Source: Pirellulales bacterium (lineage in GTDB: Bacteria; Planctomycetota; Planctomycetia; Pirellulales; JAICIG01). From it: 5,650 nucleotides of DNA. The notes beneath the pieces were generated by a model. It searched no databases, was not told the origin of the DNA, and worked only from the letters and a program-made list of their open reading frames with translations. The DNA lies in assembly GCA_025924495.1 (NCBI GenBank), contig JAICIG010000482.1, positions 1 through 5,650 on the forward strand, given 5' to 3'. The translations under genes and the position numbers were made by a program. Shown in pieces: positions 1 through 4,942 of this stretch; position 1 is the first letter of the stretch; each line of letters opens with the position of its first letter.

Positions 1-619
1 GTTCGATAACCGTCATGCAAAGCGGACCAAACACTAGCGCCGAGGCTTTTGCCAGCAATGCCACGCCATACAAGAGGCCGGGCAGGCCCACTCGCCAGCG
101 CCAGCTCAGCTCACGACCGCTACGAAAATGGAAGCATGCAACCAGCAAGCAAGCGCTGAGTGCGATGTCGGTCGTCGCCAGGCTCGCATGAGCCAGCAGG
201 TTCGGTTCGCTCGCCAGCAAGGCGACCGCCAGTCGACCGGCCCAGGGGCCAGCCAATTGCCTCGCTGCCAGCCAGCCATAGAGCAGCAGCAGCCACCAAA
301 ACGCCAAGGTCCCCAGCCGGGCAATAGGCAACACCGTTTCGAAGTCGGTTTCGAGCTGGAACGGCTCGCCGCGAAGTTGCTCCCAAACATAGACGGGCAG
401 CGTGTCTACATCGATCGGCAACGGCATGGTCCCCAATCGGATCAAGCCGCTGTGGCTGCATGTGCGCCAACATTCCAGGCCCCGCGTCAGATAGAGCGGC
501 TCGTCGAACGTGGCGCTGAGTTGCGACGCGGCGGAGACGCACCAGGCTGAAGAGGCGATCGCACAAACAAGAAACCAGCACCAGTCGAGCAAGTACCGGC
601 GTCTGTCGGGCTGAGCCAT
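1..619 (-). CDS. GT39/ArnT-like membrane glycosyltransferase, N-terminal part (runs off left edge)
   Basis: This frame stays open for 206 codons from an ATG at 619-617 to the left edge, so the 3' part is missing. The protein begins MAQPDRRRYLLDW and enters a hydrophobic segment at about residues 13-31. A short loop then carries FDEP with Asp39-Glu40, the position of the conserved acidic pair in the first periplasmic loop of GT-C enzymes (PMT, ArnT, GT39). Further hydrophobic segments lie near 102-118, 127-145, 152-165 and 177-205. The motif SEPNLLAHASLATTD (137-151) matches the later conserved region of GT39 proteins, ending in TTD. Such enzymes move a sugar from a polyprenyl-phosphate donor to a protein, lipid or glycan outside the inner membrane; acceptor and sugar are unknown here. 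The frame is open further upstream but without a clear start, and the first membrane segment sits naturally after this ATG. No strong Shine-Dalgarno is visible. The family call is good, the specific role open. Confidence 0.85.
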   Translation of the reverse strand, partial: MAQPDRRRYLLDWCWFLVCAIASSAWCVSAASQLSATFDEPLYLTRGLECWRTCSHSGLIRLGTMPLPIDVDTLPVYVWEQLRGEPFQLETDFETVLPIARLGTLAFWWLLLLYGWLAARQLAGPWAGRLAVALLASEPNLLAHASLATTDIALSACLLVACFHFRSGRELSWRWRVGLPGLLYGVALLAKASALVFGPLCMTVIE

Positions 620-733
620 CCGCGCGATTCCACGTGCAGCAAGGAGAACAGAAAGGGGCAGTTTGTGGACAGGTTGTCGGCACAGAGCTCCGTGGCGATT
701 GAGTAAAATTTGCGGTTTCCACGAACTTTTTTG

Positions 734-817
734 TCGGCAAATTACCCAGCCTCTGCTCTCTTTCTGAACTACTGCTCTCGCAATTCGCGGCTCTCAAAGA
801 CCGGCGGAATTTGCCGA
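734..817. repeat. Perfect 10-bp inverted repeat, arms 64 nt apart
   Basis: TCGGCAAATT at 734-743 is exactly mirrored by AATTTGCCGA at 808-817. The pairing could extend outward through G-T wobbles at 733/818 and 732/819 if transcribed. It sits in the middle of a divergent intergenic region, so it could be a pair of binding sites for one regulator or the base of an RNA stem. Function is inferred only from position. Confidence 0.45.
755..795 (+). repeat. Three GCTCTC direct repeats
   Basis: GCTCTC occurs at 755-760, 774-779 and 790-795, spaced 19 and 16 nt apart. The first two lie in identical octamers, CTGCTCTC at 753-760 and 772-779. They fall between the arms of the 10-bp inverted repeat. 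They may be regulator sites or a chance cluster; the sequence alone does not decide. Confidence 0.3.
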
Positions 818-920
818 TGAATCAGCAATTGCCGCTGGTCAAAAAAGACGCCATGCGCCCGATGGAACCGCCATCACCGAGGCATGCCGTCTTGCCACGC
901 GGGCGGCTTTGAACCAGCCA

Positions 921-926
921 AGGGAG
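921..926 (+). promoter_or_regulatory. Ribosome binding site AGGGAG for the GTG start at 934
   Basis: AGGGAG lies 7 nt before the GTG at 934-936, an ideal Shine-Dalgarno spacing. An in-frame TGA at 910-912 excludes any earlier start. Together they fix the unusual GTG start of the GT4-like gene. Confidence 0.75.
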
Positions 927-933
927 AACGTCC

Positions 934-2013
934 GTGCGATTGCTGGCTCTGATTGAACAGCCTGACCATGTCTGCTACCGCTACCGCATTCAGGCCTACG
1001 AGCCTTGGTTGAAGGCCAAAGGCTGGTTGCTTGATGCGCGGCCGGTTCCCCATTCGTCAGCCGATTGGGCGCGGTTGTTGCGCGTCGCAACACGTGCGGA
1101 CGTCGTCGTCGTACAACGAAAACTATTAGCGCCGTGGTGGCTCTGGATGTTGCGACGCGCGGCAAGGCGATTGGTTTACGACATCGACGATGCCATGTTC
1201 AGCCGTGACAGCAACTCCTCCAAACCGCCGCATTGTCGGCGACGTCTGAAAAGATTTGGCGCCATGGTTCGCGCGGCCGACGCGGTGCTGGCGGGCAACC
1301 AGTTCCTCGCAGACCAGGCTGCCGTTTTTGTTCCGGCAGCACAGGTCCACGCGGCGCCGACTTGCGTTGATCCTACGACTTACCCTCTCGCTCAGCATCG
1401 CCGTCGCGGAGCCGAGCTCAAACTGGTCTGGATTGGCAGTCGCAGCACGATGAATTCGCTCGCCGAAGCTCACGGGGGACTCTCCCTAGCCGCCCAGCGG
1501 CTGGGACAGCTCGAATTGCGCGTCGTTTGCGATTCGGCTCCTGAGCTAACTGGCATCAATGTGACATTTCGCCCTTGGTCGTCTCCAACAGAAGCACGTG
1601 AGATCGCGGACGCGGACGTAGGCATCAGTTGGCTGCCGGATCATCCCTGGAGCCGCGGCAAGTGCGGGCTGAAAGTGCTGCAATACATGGCGGCAGGATT
1701 GCCTGTGGTCGCCAATCCGGTCGGCGTGCATGGTGAAATGATCGAACACGGCCGCACCGGCATGTTGGCTGCGACGCCGGGCGAGTGGGCCGATTGTCTC
1801 GCAGAATTGGCGGCTAACCCAGAGCTGCGAGATCGCATGGGCCGTGAGGCGCGCAGCTTCGTCGAGCAGCGCTATAGCGTGCGACGATGGGGCCGCGAGT
1901 TCGTTCGCTTGATCTCCGGCGAGCGGCGCCTGGTCATGCCTCAGGGAGCGGCGAGTTCGAGACCGTCGGAATTGGTTCGCCTGGCAGCCGATCCCGATCG
2001 TGAAGCAGCTTGA
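934..2013 (+). CDS. GT4-like (GT-B fold) glycosyltransferase
   Basis: The 359-residue protein starts at GTG 934 with AGGGAG 7 nt upstream; an in-frame stop at 910-912 closes the frame just before. The N-terminal Rossmann-like half has IEQPDHVCYRYRIQAY (7-22), the strand ADVVVVQRK (55-63) and VYDIDDAMF (81-89). The loop VRAADAVLAGNQFLAD follows at 112-127. The C-terminal half starts with LKLVWIGSRST (162-172) and contains ADVGISWLPDHPWSRGKCGLK (227-247) and the donor-binding signature KVLQYMAAGLPVVANPVG (247-264), ending in EMIEHGRTGMLA. This order is that of GT4-family retaining GT-B enzymes, which use nucleotide-sugar donors for surface polysaccharide or lipopolysaccharide assembly in the cytoplasm. 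The usual EX7E motif is altered: Lys243 and Lys247 stand where family members often have an acidic residue. There is no signal peptide or clear transmembrane segment. The last 30 residues are a low-complexity tail. It is divergent from the GT39-like gene, suggesting a shared glycan pathway. Substrate is unknown. Confidence 0.92.
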   Translation: MRLLALIEQPDHVCYRYRIQAYEPWLKAKGWLLDARPVPHSSADWARLLRVATRADVVVVQRKLLAPWWLWMLRRAARRLVYDIDDAMFSRDSNSSKPPHCRRRLKRFGAMVRAADAVLAGNQFLADQAAVFVPAAQVHAAPTCVDPTTYPLAQHRRRGAELKLVWIGSRSTMNSLAEAHGGLSLAAQRLGQLELRVVCDSAPELTGINVTFRPWSSPTEAREIADADVGISWLPDHPWSRGKCGLKVLQYMAAGLPVVANPVGVHGEMIEHGRTGMLAATPGEWADCLAELAANPELRDRMGREARSFVEQRYSVRRWGREFVRLISGERRLVMPQGAASSRPSELVRLAADPDREAA

Positions 2014-2092
2014 TCATGTAGACCGCTCGCTGCATCGCGACTGTTGCCACCGCACTCGCTGAATTCACATCAATTCTTCACGAGATGCGAAC

Positions 2093-2120
2093 TTGACTCA
2101 CGGCGGACGTGCGGCATGAT
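2093..2120 (+). promoter_or_regulatory. Candidate sigma70-type promoter for the STAS-ATPase pair
   Basis: TTGACT at 2093-2098 matches the -35 consensus at five of six positions. CATGAT at 2115-2120 matches the -10 at four of six, with a 16-nt spacer. It would give a leader of about 165 nt before the STAS ATG. The call depends on housekeeping-type promoters being used here. Confidence 0.4.
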
Positions 2121-2210
2121 GACGGCGCCGCATCGCTCCGACCAGCCTGTGCGACGGTTGCCCAGGTCCGTAAAGGGCTGTTAATCGCCGACGCCGGTTT
2201 GCGCGACACA

Positions 2211-2229
2211 GCGCACTACCTCGGTGCGC
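2211..2229 (+). other. Leader hairpin, 6-bp GC-rich stem with 7-nt loop
   Basis: GCGCAC at 2211-2216 pairs perfectly with GTGCGC at 2224-2229 around a 7-nt loop. It lies in the predicted leader of the STAS gene and is not followed by a T-run, so it is not an intrinsic terminator. It may affect mRNA stability or be incidental. Confidence 0.3.
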
Positions 2230-2292
2230 CCGCGTTCGGCGTGCTGCGAATAGCGCTGGCCAATCTCGCCTTAGCACGAAATCTCTGCCGCG

Positions 2293-2658
2293 ATGATGGA
2301 ACTTCAATTGCTCGCCCAGGAAGAACACCTGGTGCGAATCGAGTCTTACGGCGCCATTTCCAGAGCGCGCTCCGGCATGCCTGACGCCTGTTTCGAACAA
2401 CTCGGCATCGGCGACATCTATTCTCGCAAGGTGCTGCTGAACCTGGCGAAATGCCATTATCTCGACTCGACGGGCGTCGAATGGCTGCTGCGCTGTCATC
2501 GCTGGTTCCGCGAGCGAGGCGGCCTGTTGGTAATCCATTCGACGTCGCCTGTCGTGATGCAAATTCTGAATATCATGCGTATGAACTTAGTGCTCCATTT
2601 GGCCGCCAATGAGGAGGAGGCTCGCCGGCTGGCGAGCGAGATCCCTCATGCAAATTGA
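2293..2658 (+). CDS. STAS-domain protein (anti-sigma factor antagonist-like)
   Basis: The 121-residue product is about one STAS domain long. The first ATG (2293) or the adjacent one (2296) must be the start, because an in-frame TAG lies at 2272-2274; there is no clear Shine-Dalgarno. The diagnostic stretch is VLLNLAKCHYLDSTGVEWLL (47-66): a buried strand, then D58-S59-T60-G61 at the head of a helix. In SpoIIAA-type proteins the serine of this DS motif is phosphorylated by a cognate kinase to switch partner binding, so Ser59 is the candidate site. The strand GGLLVIHS (76-83) and a C-terminal helix follow as expected. STAS proteins act in the cytoplasm in partner-switching or as regulatory modules. 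The stop overlaps the ATPase start by 11 nt, so the two are probably translated together and functionally linked. No kinase or sigma factor gene is visible nearby. Fold is confident, partner unknown. Confidence 0.8.
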   Translation: MMELQLLAQEEHLVRIESYGAISRARSGMPDACFEQLGIGDIYSRKVLLNLAKCHYLDSTGVEWLLRCHRWFRERGGLLVIHSTSPVVMQILNIMRMNLVLHLAANEEEARRLASEIPHAN

Positions 2659-3895
2659 TTTTCAGGAGGTCGATCCGCCGGCCTCGGTCGACGGCGCGCA
2701 GCTCGACCGCTTTTCACCGGAGTTAGCGGTCGCCCTGTTGGTCGATCACGCCGCGCGCATCGGCGCCAGCGACTTGTTCATTGCCAGCGCCGAGCACGAC
2801 GTCCGCGTCTCGGCCCGACGGCTCGGCATCGTCAGAGAAATCGCCCGCATGTCGCCGGAACAAGGAACTCGCTGCATGTTCCACTTGCGAGCTGCGGCGG
2901 GCTTGAAATACGACGAGCGCCGCAAACCGCAAGACGGCCGTTGGGTGCGACATCGACAAGGCGGGCCGTCGATCGATCTACGGATCAATACCATGCCGAC
3001 GCTGCATGGCGAGAGCATGGCCATGCGCATTCTCATCCGCGATAGCCAATTGCTGTCGCTGGATTCGCTCGGCCTGGCCGACCCGCAATTAGGCACGCTG
3101 TTGAGTTGGCTGCAGAGCCCCAGCGGGCTGATCTTAATTACCGGTCCGACGGGTTCGGGCAAGACGACCACGCTTTATGCCTGCCTGCAGAGATTGAATG
3201 ACGGTCGACGCAAGATTCACACGATCGAAGATCCTATCGAGTACGCGGTGGAAGGGGTTTTACAATCGCAGGTCGACGACTTGAATGGTCCCGACTATCG
3301 ACAATTGCTGCGCGCCGTGCTGCGCCAAAGTCCCGACGTGGTCATGATTGGCGAAGTGCGCGACGCCATGGCGGCCGAAACCGCGGTCCGCGCCGCGAAC
3401 AGCGGTCAGTTGGTGTTCGCCACGCTGCATGCGCCGGTCGCCGTCGGCGCCATTCAAAGCATGCTCGGCATGGGCGTACATCCGCACTTTCTCTGCAATT
3501 CGCTATTGGGCGTTATCGGCCAGCGATTGGTCCGCACGCTCGACCCGACAAGCAAACGGCGTCTCGACTTGAGCCATGCACCGCAAACTTTCGCCGAAGT
3601 GCGGCCCTGGCTGGCCAGCGGCGAGGGAGACTTTGTGTATGCTGCAGCCAGCAACGATAGCGACGGTGAAGGATATCTCGGTCGCTGCGGCATCTACGAA
3701 TTGCTGAGCATGTCCCCTGCTCTTGCCAACCTGATCTCAGCCGGCCGGCCGTCGAGCGAAATTGCCCGCCAGGCCGTCGAGGAGGGCATGCTCGACTTCC
3801 GCCGGGCCTCGTTGATCAAGGTTGCGCAAGGCGTCACGAGCTTCGACGAGATTCTTCGCGTCGTCCCCACGGCCGAACAGTGGGTCGGCCGCTGA
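2648..3895 (+). CDS. GspE/PilB-type secretion or pilus ATPase, short form
   Basis: The ATG at 2648 gives 415 residues (MQIDFQEVDP...). A longer start at 2609 would add 13 Arg-rich residues and overlap the STAS gene by 50 nt, so I prefer 2648, with a weak GCGAG 7 nt upstream. The N2-like domain spans about 20-135 and includes RKPQDGRW and DLRINTMPTLHGE. The RecA-like core has Walker A GPTGSGKT (166-173), the Asp box HTIEDPIEYAVEGVLQSQVD (191-210), Walker B VVMIGEVRD (231-239) with Glu236 as likely catalytic base, and the His box ATLH (258-261). These ATPases form cytoplasmic hexamers that power type II secretion or type IV pilus assembly. GspE and PilB are usually about 550-570 residues; the N1 domain that docks to GspL-like partners is absent. 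The zinc-site cysteines usual before YxGR are also missing: only Cys347, in GYLGRCGIYELL, is near. No GspF, GspG or secretin gene is in view. The STAS overlap suggests a regulatory pair. Confidence 0.9.
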   Translation: MQIDFQEVDPPASVDGAQLDRFSPELAVALLVDHAARIGASDLFIASAEHDVRVSARRLGIVREIARMSPEQGTRCMFHLRAAAGLKYDERRKPQDGRWVRHRQGGPSIDLRINTMPTLHGESMAMRILIRDSQLLSLDSLGLADPQLGTLLSWLQSPSGLILITGPTGSGKTTTLYACLQRLNDGRRKIHTIEDPIEYAVEGVLQSQVDDLNGPDYRQLLRAVLRQSPDVVMIGEVRDAMAAETAVRAANSGQLVFATLHAPVAVGAIQSMLGMGVHPHFLCNSLLGVIGQRLVRTLDPTSKRRLDLSHAPQTFAEVRPWLASGEGDFVYAAASNDSDGEGYLGRCGIYELLSMSPALANLISAGRPSSEIARQAVEEGMLDFRRASLIKVAQGVTSFDEILRVVPTAEQWVGR

Positions 3896-3932
3896 AAACA
3901 GAAACCCGCGAAAAAGCACTGCAGCGGCGAGG

Positions 3933-4160
3933 TTACTCGCGTCGCCATTCCATGCCAGCGACAATGCCGCTTTCGATGGGGCGGGGCAGCCCGAGAAACG
4001 TCGCGACTTCCTGCACTTCGTCGAAATAAAGAATGCGGGATGGCGCCTGGATCACGTCATTCCAACTGGTGACCGGCAGGTTGAGAAACTCCAGGCTGCC
4101 CAGAATTCGCCTTTCTTTGCCAATTGCGGGCAGACTGACCAGGGCGACTTTGATAGTCAT
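3933..4160 (-). CDS. Small hypothetical protein, unrecognised
   Basis: Reading the minus strand from ATG 4160-4158 gives 75 residues, MTIKVALVSLPAIGKERRIL to GIVAGMEWRRE, ending in TAA. An alternative ATG at 4169 or TTG at 4187 would extend it slightly; no start has a good ribosome binding site. By my hand count about two thirds of codons end in G or C, like the real genes here, and the composition is protein-like rather than Arg/Ser/Cys-rich. It opens with a hydrophobic strand (VALVSLPAIG) and later has a second possible strand (APSRILYFDEV), so it may be a small soluble alpha/beta protein. No motif, signal peptide or family was recognised. It converges on the ATPase gene with 37 nt between stops. 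It may be a genuine small gene, a gene remnant or a chance frame. Confidence 0.5.
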   Translation of the reverse strand: MTIKVALVSLPAIGKERRILGSLEFLNLPVTSWNDVIQAPSRILYFDEVQEVATFLGLPRPIESGIVAGMEWRRE

Positions 4161-4426
4161 TGCGTGCATGCCACGAGTCGGCGTCAATGATGAACCGCAT
4201 TAAAACAGCGTTTGCCAGGAATTCGACCTTGAACATGGCGGCCATATGTTAGCGATCGATTAGCGCAGCGCAACAATTGTGCAAGGAATCGCGATTCGCT
4301 CACTATCGTGAAAAAAAACGGCTCGCTGGCGACATCTTATCTCGCCCCATTTGTGCGGTTCTCGCATGCTCCGCCTGCAGCCATGAGTTGCGGGGAAGGC
4401 GGAAATGGATAGACAATGAACGCTCC
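4161..4426. other. Mostly non-coding region upstream of arsR
   Basis: No convincing protein is visible in this 266-nt stretch. It holds a 12-bp palindrome GAATCGCGATTC (4286-4297) that runs into an ATTCGCT heptamer (4294-4300) like the arsR operator left half, but without the right half. An A8 run lies at 4311-4318 and a 5-bp hairpin GGCGA/TCGCC at 4328-4346. None is strong enough to call as a terminator or operator. Confidence 0.5.
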
Positions 4427-4455
4427 TTGACGGGGACCCGTGGCGGCAATATATT
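4427..4455 (+). promoter_or_regulatory. arsR promoter (TTGACG, 17 nt, TATATT)
   Basis: TTGACG at 4427-4432 and TATATT at 4450-4455 each match the sigma70 consensus at five of six positions, with an optimal 17-nt spacer. The predicted transcription start is near 4462. The -10 overlaps the left half of the operator dyad, so a bound ArsR would block polymerase. This placement also rules out the in-frame GTG at 4440 as the start of the regulator made from this promoter. Confidence 0.75.
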
Positions 4456-4468
4456 CGCTGACACGTAT
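4453..4468 (+). promoter_or_regulatory. Putative ArsR operator 1, ATTCG-N6-CGTAT
   Basis: ATTCG at 4453-4457 and CGTAT at 4464-4468 form a near-perfect dyad with a 6-nt spacer. It overlaps the -10 box and the first bases of the start codon. The same dyad, with the same spacing, occurs at 4866-4881 before the next gene. This is the position expected for autorepression by the adjacent ArsR. Confidence 0.65.
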
Positions 4469-4835
4469 GGTAACCATCGCAACCGATTCACTGAAAGCGT
4501 CCAGTCAGTTGCTCAAGGCGCTGGCTGATCCGGTGCGGCTGCGCATCTTGCATTTGCTCTTGGAGGCCGGCGAAGTCTGCGTCTGCCATCTGCACGAGGC
4601 TTTGAATCTGCCACAGCCGACTGTATCCAGACACTTGGCGTATCTGCGAAGAAATGGGCTTGTCGCCGGGAGAAAAGAAGGGTTGTGGGTGCATTATCGG
4701 GTCGCCAAGGCGAAGACAAATCTGCATCGCGGCATCATGGTCTGCCTCCAGACGTGTTTGACCGATGACATGGAAGAGTTGCGCCGCGACCGCGATCGCT
4801 TGAAAAAGGTTGCCCCGTGCTGCGACAAGCTCTAA
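4467..4835 (+). CDS. arsR: ArsR/SmtB-family metalloregulator, arsenic-type
   Basis: From ATG 4467 the protein has 122 residues, normal for ArsR. The frame also allows a GTG at 4440, but that lies upstream of the -10 box. Residues 12-31 (SSQLLKALADPVRLRILHLL) are the classic family N-terminal helices. EVCVCHLHEAL (36-46) is the arsenite-binding segment, with Cys38 and Cys40; the third cysteine of the ELCVCDLC motif is His43 here. PQPTVSRHLAYLRRNGLV (49-66) is the recognition helix region, followed by the beta wing RKEGLWVHYRV. The C-terminal tail adds Cys93, Cys97 and Cys118-Cys119, which could supply further As(III) or metal ligands. Such proteins are cytoplasmic dimeric repressors released from DNA by As(III) or similar ions. 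The operator dyad at its own promoter and a matching one before the next gene indicate control of both. No Shine-Dalgarno precedes the ATG, so the transcript is probably close to leaderless. Confidence 0.92.
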   Translation: MVTIATDSLKASSQLLKALADPVRLRILHLLLEAGEVCVCHLHEALNLPQPTVSRHLAYLRRNGLVAGRKEGLWVHYRVAKAKTNLHRGIMVCLQTCLTDDMEELRRDRDRLKKVAPCCDKL

Positions 4836-4865
4836 TGGCGCGCAAGTGTTTTTTTCGACAACTAT

Positions 4866-4881
4866 ATTCGCTTTAACGAAT
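4866..4881 (+). promoter_or_regulatory. Putative ArsR operator 2, ATTCG-N6-CGAAT
   Basis: ATTCG at 4866-4870 and CGAAT at 4877-4881 form a perfect 5-bp dyad around ctttaa. The preceding bases complete TATATTCGCT (4863-4872), identical to 4450-4459 at arsR; 15 of 19 bases match between the two sites. TATATT (4863-4868) may be a -10 box, but no good -35 lies 16-18 nt upstream. TCGACA at 4855-4860 could be a -35 for a start further downstream. A T7 run at 4849-4855 sits just before it. Confidence 0.65.
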
Positions 4882-4931
4882 TCAAATGCCACGATGGAAG
4901 TCGCTGCTCTTCCTCGGCCTAATGATGCGGT

Positions 4932-4935
4932 GGAG
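4932..4935 (+). promoter_or_regulatory. Ribosome binding site GGAG supporting the start at 4943
   Basis: GGAG lies 7 nt before ATG 4943 and is continued by AAAGGA. The earlier in-frame ATGs at 4886, 4922 and 4925 have no such sequence in front. It is therefore the main argument for the shorter signal-peptide-bearing product. Confidence 0.55.
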
Positions 4936-4942
4936 AAAGGAA

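Larger units (their letters stand above)
620..933. other. Divergent intergenic region between the two glycosyltransferase genes
   Basis: This 314-nt stretch separates the divergent genes and must hold both promoters. I see no convincing protein here: the long frames crossing it are Arg/Ser/Cys-rich shadows. An A+T-rich patch around 696-743 is the likeliest promoter zone, but no -35/-10 pair stands out on either strand. The region carries a 10-bp inverted repeat and three GCTCTC copies, listed separately. Confidence 0.6.
2014..2292. other. Intergenic region upstream of the STAS gene
   Basis: This 279-nt region contains a plausible promoter (2093-2120) and a GC-rich hairpin (2211-2229). No convincing protein was seen; the readable frames are compositionally biased and overlap the STAS gene. 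I found no clear rho-independent terminator after the glycosyltransferase stop at 2011-2013. Confidence 0.55.

Noticed and set aside
128..550. Plus-strand 140-codon frame opposite the GT39-like gene
   Set aside because: Gln/Arg-rich antisense shadow with no motif or ribosome binding site.
120..797. Long minus-strand open frame across the left intergenic region (225 codons)
   Set aside because: Its product is Arg/Ser/Cys-rich and lacks recognisable motifs, and it overlaps in another frame the GT39-like gene, which has clear membrane segments and family motifs.
2098..2562. Minus-strand 154-codon frame opposite the STAS gene
   Set aside because: The STAS signature on the plus strand explains the conservation-like pattern; the antisense product is Arg/His-rich and unrecognisable.
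3927..3940. Hairpin gcgag-gtta-ctcgc between the convergent genes as a terminator
   Set aside because: Stem of 5 bp overlaps the stop codon of the small gene and has no adjacent T-run on either strand.
4286..4300. 12-bp palindrome GAATCGCGATTC followed by ATTCGCT as a third ArsR site
   Set aside because: The right half CGWAT is missing at the required spacing, and a 12-bp palindrome is expected about once by chance in a window this long.
4311..4346. Possible minus-strand terminator: GGCGA/TCGCC stem with a T8 run
   Set aside because: The stem is only 5 bp, the T-run begins 9 nt after it, and no minus-strand gene ends there.
4370..4403. TCCGCC/GGCGGA arms upstream of arsR as a riboswitch or attenuator
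   Set aside because: Six-bp arms with a 22-nt loop are weak, and the element lies upstream of the predicted transcription start, so it would not be in the arsR mRNA.
4849..4855. T7 run after arsR as an intrinsic terminator
   Set aside because: No stable hairpin precedes it; it more likely belongs to the A+T-rich promoter region of the phosphatase gene.
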